From positions 5,197,476 through 5,259,975 of the forward strand of contig NC_049980.1 of the NCBI RefSeq assembly GCF_000003815.2: a stretch of 62,500 nt of DNA, given 5' to 3'. The notes under the pieces are model-generated. The model was not told the DNA's origin, made no database searches, and was given only the letters and a program-made list of their open reading frames with translations. Each line of letters opens with the position of its first letter. Position 1 is the first letter of the stretch. Origin of the DNA: Branchiostoma floridae (taxonomy: Eukaryota; Chordata; Leptocardii; Amphioxiformes; Branchiostomatidae). Below are positions 47,601 through 58,400 of this stretch, piece after piece. The position numbers and the translations under genes were made by a program.

Positions 47601-50600
47601 ACGTACAAAATTATTACCCCCATGAAATACATCAATCCCTGTCAAATGGCCGTGGCCTCGCGTGCTATCAGATGCAACCCATTACAGCTAAACCTTGTCC
47701 AGGTGGGTCATATATAGTCTTTGATTTCATAAAGTTGCGATAGAAAAACATGTATTGGTTTCGTTGGCGACAATGAGCGCCGCCATTTTGTCCCAAGGGA
47801 CTGATGCATGTTGGGAAGGATTACCATGAGCAATTTTCCGCCGCCATTTCGTCCCAAGAAAGTTGTGCATGATAGAAGGGGTGTCATGGGCAATTTTGAT
47901 GTGTTAACTGTTAACGATGTCGTAAAATGTTATGAGCTTGCCTTATCGTTCGATTTAGTTTTGATGGGGGATATTGTGCTAAATGCCACATGATTCTAAA
48001 ATTAGTAAGTTTAGCTGTAAATTGAAGTTAACTTTTATAGTTGATGCTAGATGTTTATATAATTTATTCTTGATGTTGCCCTGATTGATGACTTTCAATT
48101 ACTAGTATGTAATGTCCGTGCCGCAATTCAACGCGTGAATATGTATATGTGTCGCTACTGACGTGACAATGTGAATTATATGTACTCAGTACTCAATGAA
48201 CCATTGCTAGACTACTACGGTCGTGCGCTGGCCCCGTAAAACCAACCTAGTAGAGCCTGCAAAGAAATGTAATAAAACGCATTCCTTCCCCTCAGGTGCG
48301 ACGGCCTCCTGTGCGGGTGACCAGTTCCCGTGCACCACCGGAGCGCAGTGTGTTCCCAACCTCAGCCGCTGTGACGGCGCCAAAGACTGCCGAGACGGCT
48401 CGGACGAGGTCGCCTGCCCGCAACGTTAGTCTTATACGTCATCTGCGCTTGTTTTAAAGACAATTATTCATTCAAGACGTATCATTACCTTCACCAGAAT
48501 GACATGCTTTCATCAACACGATAACGTTAGTTCAACTTCATCCACGGGGTAATCTATATGCGTTGTATTTGAAATAGGGCATTTAGGGATATCAAATCGA
48601 CAGATTGATTTTAATTTGCAATGTTTTGAAAACCTGAGACCTGTCAACTTGACATTGGGCCCCTTAGCGGATTGTAACGGTACTGTAACAGAACTGATTT
48701 TTTGTATCTTTTGATCTGAATTTGATACGGTGACCAGATTTGAGTGGTAGATGGCGCTTGTGCAAGACAACATGTGCCTTAGGTTTGTTTAACTCTATCT
48801 AATATACCCACAGCGAACCCCTGCAGTTACAACGCATTCCGCTGTCAGTCCGGCGGTTGTATCCCGAAGCTGAAGCTGTGCAATGGAGTGCGGGACTGCA
48901 ACGACGGCTCCGATGAAACAGCGCCACCTTGCGGTAAGGACTTAACTGGCACATCTGCCGGTAACCTCAGATTCTATAAACTTTGAGATTGGATGTGACG
49001 TCATTGTATTTCTGTTGACCAATCCAAAAGAGCGGTTTTCGATTGGATATCTCTATCTGAGTTCGAATTCAACATTGAAAACGCACAGACACACACACAC
49101 ACAATTACACACTCACCAACACACTTACAAGCATACATACATACATACATACATACATAAACACATATACACACAAATTCACACCAAGGAGGTCATAAGG
49201 TATTTTCTTGCTCAAAAAAAGAAAGAGAGATAGTGAGTTCACGAGTGAGTGTGGGAGACCCATAGAAAGAGACGCACATGCACACTAACTTATACATACA
49301 AACACAGACACACAAAGTATTAGGAAATGTTATATTCAAATTATACGGTATGTAGGGTCTAGGGTAACAGTCACGATCTTGACAGCAACTACTAAACATT
49401 TTCATTTATTGTTTCCCTGACAGGCTCAGCTCCTGGCCCAGCTCCCGGACCCGGCCCTGCACCTGGACCTGGCCCCGCACCTGGTCCCGGCCCCGCACCT
49501 GGTCCCGGCCCCGCACCTGGTCCCGGCCCCGCACCTGGTCCTGGCCCCGCACCTGGTCCCGGACCGAGTCCCGCACCCAACTGTTTTGAGCTCTGTCACA
49601 AGCACACGAGTCAGTGTGACGCTGCCTACAGATGTGTGGTAAGTTTCTCTCTCATCTCTTCTCATCCAGACATAAAACATGTTCTTGCCCAATAGATTGG
49701 AACTGTCCATCACAATTAGCATTTCAGCCAATGAGAGAGTGTTAATTAGCGATTCGACTAATAAGAGAGTGGAGATTAGTGGTTCGATCAATATGAGAGA
49801 GTTGCTGCATATGCAAGTCTACGTTTTGACCGAGATGGGCGGAGCTATGAGATAGGTCTATTATTGTGTGACGCTGAGAAGCACTTAACGTACTGTTGAA
49901 CTTAACCTCCTTGGTTGAAGCATTATTCGGGTCTAGGGATATAGCCAAACTAGTCCCTAGGTTGCAGTACCATCATGGATAACTAGCCAGCGCTTCAGTA
50001 CTGCCAAGTTACAGAATTCCAATAGGAACGTACTTTCCTGACATAGATAGTACTTTATACAGATAGTACTATAACATTAAATAACATTCACTCCTAAACA
50101 TTATAATTCTAAAATGCGAACCTGTCCGTATTGGCTAAAAAATACTTAGGCCACAGCAAGTAAATTCTATATGGCATCACAACCAACAAGTCAGTCATTC
50201 CTGTATTCAAGAAGTGCAAAAGTGTAGTAAAAGTGATGCTAGTGAGGAATACTGGTGCCACTTATCAGGTTTGCAATGATTCTAGTGCCACATATACAAG
50301 AACACTCATTAGAATACAACACAACCTATTTAACCTTTTCTTCGGTCATGGTGACCACCCGAAGGAGAAAAAACTTGCTTTTATTTTTCTTTAGAAATAA
50401 GGCGAAAATTATTGAGCGCGCTGTCATCATAAAATCTACTGAAGTTACTTGCTGTTGCCTCATTCCTTGTTTGTCCTTTGTTTCCAGAACTGCCAGCACA
50501 ACACGGAGGGGTACAAGTGTGAGCGGTGTAAGGCCGGGTACTGGGGAGACGCCACCAACAGCACCCCGCTAGACTGTCGCCCTTTCACCTCTTACCCAGG

Positions 50601-50631
50601 CTCCCGGCCACCAAACTTCCTCACACCATGA
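40882..50631 (+). CDS. Secreted LDLa-Kazal-LDLa-LDLa-laminin EGF protein (gene E, 363 aa)
   Basis: Exons: 40882-41152, 47343-47555, 48296-48424, 48814-48933, 49424-49638, 50488-50631, with GT-AG edges. The first four exons end in phase 1. Residues 1-20 are a signal peptide. LDLa 1 is Cys55-Cys88 ([15 protein letters not shown], calcium site intact). The Kazal domain is Cys115-Cys160 (CGWDG, VNPC). LDLa 2 is Cys167-Cys202 and LDLa 3 is Cys208-Cys244. A spacer of repeated PAPGPG follows, then a laminin-type EGF module ([20 protein letters not shown]) and a short tail FLTP. It should be secreted to extracellular matrix or mucus. Kazal units often inhibit serine proteases, and LDLa units bind ligands. 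No named orthologue is recognised, and further exons could hide in the 6.2-kb first intron. Confidence 0.85.
41175..41456. mobile_element. Foldback MITE (TTCACCTTTATCCGCGGGGTAA family), copy 1
   Basis: The left end TTCACCTTTATCCGCGGGG is matched in inverse at the right end (AAAGGTGAACTAGAGTTA). It lies at the very start of intron 1 of gene E. Related copies are at 48520-48610, 52926-53140 and 53180-53265. Confidence 0.55.
41457..47342. other. Intron 1 of gene E, no exon recognised
   Basis: It holds GACA repeats (43900-43940), GATT repeats (44655-44690), a poly-C run (45880-45898), CA repeats (46220-46243) and dispersed repeats such as a block at 44350-44450 related to 61742-61976. I saw no LDLa- or Kazal-like exon here, but a small exon could be missed. 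Confidence 0.4.
47630..47702 (+). pseudogene. Partial duplicate of the Kazal exon of gene E
   Basis: The last 70 bases of exon 2, including AATCCCTGTCAAATGGCCGTGG and the donor edge TTGTCCAG|GTGGGT, recur 147 bp downstream. An indel (CGCGTGCTATC for CTTGTTATC) breaks the frame. No acceptor or start of the domain is present. Confidence 0.75.
49082..49170. repeat. CA/CATA microsatellite
   Basis: Runs of ACAC and CATACATA in intron 4 of gene E. Confidence 0.9.
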
Positions 50632-50918
50632 TGGAAATACGCTTAGGACAAGGGGGAAATGCCGTGTTTTCCGTAACTTGACCGAGCAAAAACGTGCCAG
50701 CCCTTAGCTTTTCTGTGGTCAGCTACTGAAAAAGGACATAAAATTTCGACCAACCATCTGAAAACCGAAATTTAAAACGGGCTTCTGTTTCACACTCTGT
50801 TCACAATTTTGGTCTTTGAACAGTTCATGTAAGAAAATGTAGTGAAATTTGTACTGCTTTGTTCAGTCTATTGATATACTTGTGCTTGTGAAATATATTT
50901 CTGTCATTGCACATAAGG

Positions 50919-51119
50919 CACTTAGTATTTCAGATATTTCTATTGGAATTCCGTAACTTGGCGGTACTGAAGCGCCGACTAGTAATCTGTGATGGTACTG
51001 CAGCCTCAAATAGTGCAATAACAGAAAATTGAGGCTGCAGTACTGTCATTAATTACTAGTCGGCGCTTTAGTACTGCCAAGTTACGGGATTCCAATAGAA
51101 ATGTTTGTAATACTAAGTG
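50919..51119. mobile_element. Foldback element downstream of gene E
   Basis: A near-palindrome: CACTTAGTATTTCAGATATT at the left is answered by ATACTAAGTG at the right. The inner parts GGCGGTACTGAAGCGCCGAC and GTCGGCGCTTTAGTACTGCC are inverse. Partial relatives lie near 6520-6620, 15470-15560, 20540-20600 and 49960-50020. Confidence 0.7.
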
Positions 51120-52925
51120 AATGCCTTATGCATGCCCGTTTTAAATTGGTAAATTGCAATTGGTGAACCACTTGAGCTGATATGTGCTGATTTTTGCTGT
51201 ACAAAAAAAATCACCATTTTAGGCGACCAAATTGCGATGTGTTGGCGAATATCATTCGCAAAAAGTCTCTAACAGGTCGCGGTCCAATGAGATACCCAAA
51301 TAAAAGATATGTTTCGCGCCATTTTTAACTATCGATACCAATTACGATAGCTTGTAACATAACAAGTAGCAATTTGTTATTTCTGTTAACGTAGTTAACC
51401 ATCAGTAACCTATATAGTTATTACTCTTGTATTAAACATATATCTATTTCATTGTATATTGTATGTGAAACGTGAACTTTTTATATCATATAGGTGCAAG
51501 TTACATAAATGAACTACCACTAGTTATGAAATGTGATACTGTCAAGAAGATCTTTGTATACATCCTAAAATCTTACCATATTACGTAATACTATATCTTA
51601 CTCCAAGTTAGTTGTCTCTAGTTCAGATGAATAAAATAATTGATTTGATGAAAGCTTCTCGGTCTTGAAAGACAACGGAGACAGTAGTGTCAATGATACG
51701 ATTATGGTATCGTAATGCCGGATATAAGAAGGGGTGCCCGATGCCTAGGTCATTTCCAAACCGGCCCGATCGGGCAGCTTTCGGGAACGAAAAAATATGA
51801 CATAAAAGACACCAGAATATTAAAATACACGAAACGGAAAAATGAGAGTCGTGTTACATAACACCAGCTGATTTCACTGCGATATGGCAACGTAGGACCT
51901 CCAATTGCCATAGAACGAATCGTGTCGAAGTCAGGGGCAATAAATAACAATACTTAAGAGGAAACTAAACTCTCACTCATCCTCGCCGCATATCTAACTG
52001 CCGCAACTAAACTGGGAGCTACATTTTACAGTCACTTCGAGAGGTATCATTACCACCTGACTAGAGAGGTCGTCATGGTTTCAGCAGTTAATAGTTTTAG
52101 CACGTACTCTAGGCTTTCATGGTCTGCACTGTGCGTATATTGAATAGCCGACCTTTTCTCGACTAGACACAAATAAGAGACATAACAGAGAGATAACAGG
52201 AACAGGTATAACTACTCTCCAAACATAGGTTAGGCTATGACTGGTTATTTTGACGTCTTTTCTATTTTTCCTAAATATACCAAGACAGGAAGTTCTACAA
52301 TATACCAAAGCCACACACCGGGGGCCCCAAATCGACCTTGACCTCACTTCTTGACCTTGGACCTTTCCAACACCTATCCGCATACCAAATATTATTACAA
52401 TCCATCAATAGCTTCTAAAAGTTCTGAAAGCCGGAAACACAAACAGACACATATACCGACACACACAAAAAAATACCTCCATTTTCTATGAAGGGAAACA
52501 ACGCCTGAAAAGAAGTCAAAAACAGCCGTAGCCTAACCTCTACTTGGAGAATACAAAACCTGCTAGAAGCTTTATAATGTCAGTGGACATCGCAAACTTT
52601 TCACAGTTCCATTCCGAGGATTCCTCAAATCGTAGAGAGCCTTACAGATCCTCCCCGAGGCACCGGTCGGGCTTTAGGATCGACTTTGATGCATGGACAG
52701 GTCGTTCTCGGTGACGAGGCGAAGTTTGACGGCGAGCTCTGGCCCAACTTTTCACGTGAAACGAAATTTCAAACATGTGGCGGCCATGTGGGTTGGGTTA
52801 ACTCCAACCTCATAATTCCGGGGGAAGGCAACTGGGAGGTATCCCGCTGTCGGTGTGGGTTTTGCCTTATCACGTCTCGGTGGTAACTTCAGGGGCTAGG
52901 TTACCTCTAAACATGTCATATGCTA

Positions 52926-53140
52926 TAACGCTAGTTCACCTTTATTCGTGGGTTAACCTATATCCATTGTTTATAGAAAAAAATATTTGGGGATAACGTT
53001 AGCAAGTCAACAGAGGGTGGTTTCAAACCGTATATTGAACATCTTGCAATTTGAAACCACCATCCGTTAAATTGGTATCCCTAATCACTAATTAAGTAAC
53101 GGATATAGGTTACCCCACGAATAAAGGTGAACTAGCGTTA
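52926..53140. mobile_element. Foldback MITE (TTCACCTTTATTCGTGGG family), best copy
   Basis: It begins TAACGCTAGTTCACCTTTAT and ends ATAAAGGTGAACTAGCGTTA, a perfect 20-bp terminal inverse, with an inner GGTGGTTTCAAA/TTTGAAACCACC pair. Confidence 0.75.
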
Positions 53141-55436
53141 CCACTTTAGGTATGCCTTCGTTTGTTTACATCGCATATCCGGTATAACGCTAGATCACCG
53201 GTACCTTTATCCGCAGGGTAGCCTATATCTGTTTTTGACAGGGTATCTACAAATACCCAATCGACGGTGCACCAGGTTTTTACTGAAGACAACAAGCTGC
53301 ATATATCCGGACAGATATATTTGATTCTTTGACACTGGGAAGGACTCATATTCTTTTCGATAAGTGTGGTGGGTTCTTTTACGTGCTCGAGGTGTGGCTC
53401 TCCCCAAACACAGGACCTATCCGAGGGACGCCCATAACCGAAGCTAAGTACTCATTTTCACCTGACTGAAAATGAGGAAATTTCTGCCACACTCAGTCTC
53501 TGTAACTCTGAAGTTACTTTCCTACAACTACGGTCACTTCTAAAAGTACAGTCGAGGCTGCCACACGATATATTTTCCCATTTTTCGTCATGTTCACCAT
53601 CTCCGGACGGTTAATAAATCTCTTCTTTTTTTTCTTCAAATTCAGGCTAATACTATTGAGCTACTACTGATGTCAACCATAAAAATCTACTTATTGCTTT
53701 GTCCTAATATATCTTTTACTACCACGAATTCGAAGCAGCACAATCCACTAAACGTTTACCGTAAGGTCGTCCCCCCGAGTTAGCCCTGAGGTTAGCGCCA
53801 GTTTGGTGTGACATACTTCTCTGCCCAAATTTACGTTAGATAAACGGGTGGGAAAATCGCCGGTGTTTGCGCACGGGCGACCGAAAAAATCTCGCGTACG
53901 GCCACGAGGTCAGGAGGCCTCGAGGTTTGTGTGCTGTAAGTCGTGGCCTTGGAGGCCTTGAGGCCACCCCTGGTGACCACAGAGCACACGGTGCCACGTA
54001 CAGTTCAAGTGTAAATCTTCTCCGGATGTACCTTTGACATGGTTCGCCCACATACGTTACTTGCTCATTTTTTGGACCTCCTTCGTACGCAGCCTTCTAG
54101 ATGAGTACCTAGTTTCGGTTAGGGACGTTCGAGACCTGTCAGACATTGGGGCACCCCCGGTGACCGCCAAGTACACGGTGCCACGTTCAGATCAAGTGTA
54201 AATCTGCTCCGGATGTATCTTTGTCATAGTTTCGCACACATACCCACTTACTTGCTCATTTTAGATCGTTTCAGCCTCCTTGGTGGTTATTGTTGGGATT
54301 TTCGGGATTGGGATTTTTAGTACATTCTCAATGTAAGGATTACATCTCAATTCTCGTCCCCCACCTCTCTCTCTCTCTCTCTATTGAATAAACAACAGTC
54401 CATCCGTTCATACCTCAGTTTGGAGGTGAAACTAGTTCGATAGCATTCAAAGTGGCACCGATGTTGTAGCCATAAAGTTGTGAACTTGGTTTTAAGTGAT
54501 ACCAATCTACTACACTAGTGTCACTTTGTGCACCTCTTGGATACGGAAATGAAAGACAATTGTGGCAATGCTACCATGTTTTGTCGCTTCATTTCTTGTT
54601 ATAACGTTTATGGTGTCTAGTTTGAAAACCTAGCCATCTTCCTATTTCTTTTACCCATCTTTTTTTTTTCTCTTCATCTTCTCGCATTACAGAGGACGTC
54701 TTCTATACAATTTACTTGCTGTGGCCTATTCAAAGATGATGCAACAAGACACATTCTCCCGTCCATGTCTAAGCATGCACTTGTGAAAGTTGACATGACG
54801 ACAAAGTATTCTTTTCAATTATTAATAACTCGTCAAACAGGTATACAAAAAAACTCCTCTGAATATTCATCTCTCTCTTTTTAATTTTTTTTTTTTATTT
54901 CTAAATCGAGAGATTTACTAATAGCTAAATCGAGAGATTTAGACCCTACTTATCCAGTGCAGAGAATTGTCAACAAACACGAGTAAATACAATCAAGTTG
55001 ACACAAGGCCTATGTAGTACTGGCGTTTTGTTACGTATTTAGTCCTCAGTGACATCTTTCATAATCCATGGTGTACCAAGGGAACCCCTTCTTTTCTGGT
55101 TTAGATTTCCCGTTTGGCACTAATAGCATTCCGTCCGTCTATGCAAAAGTGTTTTGACAGCGGGGGACGGCTTTGATCATGAGTGAGCGTGTTTGGATAA
55201 TGAGTGGGATAATTGACGAAGCGCTCACCCGAAACCTCGTGCTCTCCCGGTGATTTATGGAGCCGAGGGGGACGCAGGCATCTCTCTGACGATTGTTTAA
55301 TTGGAACAAGACGAGGTCTTTTCTTGTCTGGAGCGGGCTGCTGCGAGGTAAGGGCGTGCTCTCACTCCCGTTGTACCCCTCCCGTGTTGAACACGCGCTT
55401 AGTAGCGCTAAGGACATCATCTGACGGGACACCATC

Positions 55437-58400
55437 ATGGCTCGCCTGTCTGTAGTTTTCGCGCTCCTTCTTCTAGGATCTTTGTGTGCGGGTTCGCCTT
55501 TTGAACAGGGAAAACTTGGCCGACTTCTCAGAGCAAGACGAGAGAGCGCTGCTGCTTCTGAGGGAGGAGAAGAGAGCAAGGACGTTCGACAGGGAACCCC
55601 GAGTTCGTCTGGGTCTCAGACGACATCAAGACAGTCTGTCCCGTCGCCTTACCCGTACCCGACGTATCCGAGACCGTCCCCGAGCCCAACGTCGTCTGGA
55701 CCCGCTCCACAACCGTCCCCGGTGTCTCAACCGGCGCCGTACCCCTATCCACAGCCGGCACCGGCACCACAGCCAGCCCCATCGCCTAGGCCGTCTCCCT
55801 ACCCATATCCGTACCCACAACCGGCACCATCCCCACAGCCAGTTCCGTACCCGTACCCACAGCCGGCACCGGCGCCTAGACCGGCCCCACAGCCAGCTCC
55901 AGTTCCAGTACCGAGACCGGCCCCAGCGCCCCAACCAGTCCCGTACCCGTACCCACAGCCAGCTCCATCACCGCGACCAGCTCCGTACCCCTACCCCGTC
56001 CCCCAACCTTCACCGGTTCCAGCACCCAGACCAGCACCAGCGCCCCAACCAGTCCCAGTACCGAGACCGGCCCCAGCGCCCCAACCAGTTCCGTACCCGT
56101 ACCCGTACCCACAGCCATCCCCATCGCCCAGACCGGCACCGTACCCCTACCCAGTCCCACGCCCGGCACCGGTACCAGCACCACGGCCGGCCCCAGTGCC
56201 TAGACCAGCCCCCGTGCCTAGGCCAGCACCAGTGCCACAACCTGCCCCATCGCCTAGACCAGCTCCGTACCCCTACCCGTACCCGTACCCTCAGCCGGCA
56301 CCAGCTCCAAGACCAGCTCCTTACCCCTATCCCGTCCCACGACCAGCGCCAGTACCAGCTCCACAGCCTGTTCCAGTACCTAGACCGGCTCCAGTGCCTA
56401 GACCGGCACCATACCCTTACCCACAGCCGGTACCTGCACCTAGACCAGCTCCTTACCCCTACCCTCGACCAGCGCCCGTCCCGAGACCAGCACCAGTGCC
56501 GGTACCACGACCAGCGCCCGTCCCGAGACCAGCACCTGTTCCAGCGCCTAGACCGGCCCCAGTACCACAACCAGCTCCGTACCCGTACCCATACCCCTAC
56601 CCACAACCGGCACCGGCACCTAGACCAGCACCGTACCCTTACCCGTACCCGTATCCTCAACCTGCACCAGCACCGAGACCCGCACCAGTACCGGTACCAC
56701 GTCCAGCGCCCGTTCCGGTACCAAGACCAGCACCAGTACCAGTCCCAAGACCAGCACCCGTCCCGAGACCAGCACCCGTCCCTGCACCCGTCCCGAGACC
56801 AGCACCTGTCCCAGCACCCGTCCCGAGACCAGCACCCGTCCCTGCACCTGTCCCGGCCCCCTCACCAGGTCAGACCCCCCTCTACTACCCAGGTAACCCC
56901 TGCCATGAGTTCCTATGCGGAAATGGCGTCTGCATGCACAAGAGAGTTAGATGCAACGGTGTTTCTGAGTGTGGCGATGGATCAGACGAAAAGAACTGCC
57001 AAGGTAAGAAGTATATAATCTTTGACTGCACAACAGCAATGGCATATCTTTCTTGGCATATCTTGCTTCATGGCCAACCACATATTGGAAAGGAAGACTG
57101 CAACATTTTTACTCGAAAAAAGATCTTCCCTGCCAATTTGTAGTGATCGCACCTGTTGGCGACTAGTTTGCGTCTAGTTTTGATCGCAACATTTTGATAA
57201 TTGCGATTTTTGTGTCAAATCTTTAAAAGAATTCGCCATATTAGGCGACCAATTCGCGACGTGTTGGCGACTGTCTGTTGCTAACAGTCGCCAACAGGCG
57301 CGGCCCGATGAGATGCCCGCTTTGCGTAACGAACGTCGATCAAACGTTCAATATGCATGTGCCTAGCCTGGCCACTTTTTTTGCTATTGCAAAACTGCAG
57401 CTTCTAGACATATCAATCATGATATAAGATAACGCCGAAAACAATGCGTCGCGCTGGTTCTTGTATTATGAGTAAGAGGAATATTCTGTGTACTCCTTTA
57501 GAGCAATATTATTTTTGTTATGCATTTTTAAAACTATATATGTCTGAACACTTCGACAGAAATCTTGAAGAAAAAAGATAATCCCTACCTACTGAGCCTA
57601 CTCTTTTCAGAACGATAGCATAATGGAAAACACAACATTTTGTCCCAAAACCAGCTCGTACTTTTAAGCATAACACATGTGAGATATCTAAAGTATTTCG
57701 GTTTGGCAGCAAATTCAATGAGTTTTGTTGCTCTAGTGACCTATGATAGTATCGACACACGATAGCAGGCGGCATGGTTTAGTCATCAAAGTTAGGGATA
57801 GAACATACGGGTCTCTGGGGTGGACTGTGGACTATACGAGTACCATTCCAGTATTCACCTGTAATGCACGTAATCCTATGGAAATGTGTAAGGTAAAATG
57901 TATCTTTATCACAAGAATCAAAACCTTCAAACTATAAAAACTTACCCTGAAAACGTACGTATTCTGTTCACTGTCATCAAACGCATATAACCATAAATCT
58001 ATACAGCTAGTCCGCAAATATCCCCCCCCCCCTCTTAAAGCCTTGGGTTGATCCTGTAGGTTAAAACACATGGCGGGCGATGAAACCACTATCTTACGGC
58101 GGGGGTATGGGAAAGCGCGAAGACAGAGAAAAAGTCGTTTCTTACTACTGATTCAACAAGAGTATTTGCTACCGAAGCCACCCATAAACTACCCAGATTT
58201 CACATAAAATCCCACCAAGAAAGGGTTTTCAATAGTTAAATGCCAACGCTGTGACCCCCTTCCCTTCTACCAACTTCACGTAGTTTAGCCAATACTAACT
58301 ATTGACAGGTGTAAGCCGCTCAGTCATGTCTAGTGCCAAAAATTCGGGATATACAGAACTTAGGGTGCAGAAGGGGCGGTCTGAACTTTATCAGACGTTA

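Larger units (their letters stand above)
50632..55436. other. Intergenic region between genes E and F
   Basis: 3' flank of E (AATAAA near 51628) and upstream of F. It contains foldbacks at 50919-51119 and 52926-53140, a second partial copy of the latter (53180-53265), and a dispersed repeat near 53340-53470. A direct duplication of about 115 bp lies at 53964-54084 and 54150-54262, sharing ACACGGTGCCACGT and TCCGGATGTA. No gene was recognised. Confidence 0.45.

Noticed and set aside
49392-49791. Minus-strand Gly/Pro and Cys/Gly-rich frames opposite exon 5 of gene E
   Set aside because: They are antisense of the PAPGPG spacer. The plus strand carries the splice sites and the EGF cysteines.
55486-57018. 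510-codon frame in another phase, and minus-strand Trp/Arg-rich frames over gene F
   Set aside because: They are shadows of the proline-rich coding repeat. The chosen frame alone has a signal peptide, an LDLa domain and a phase-matched splice site.
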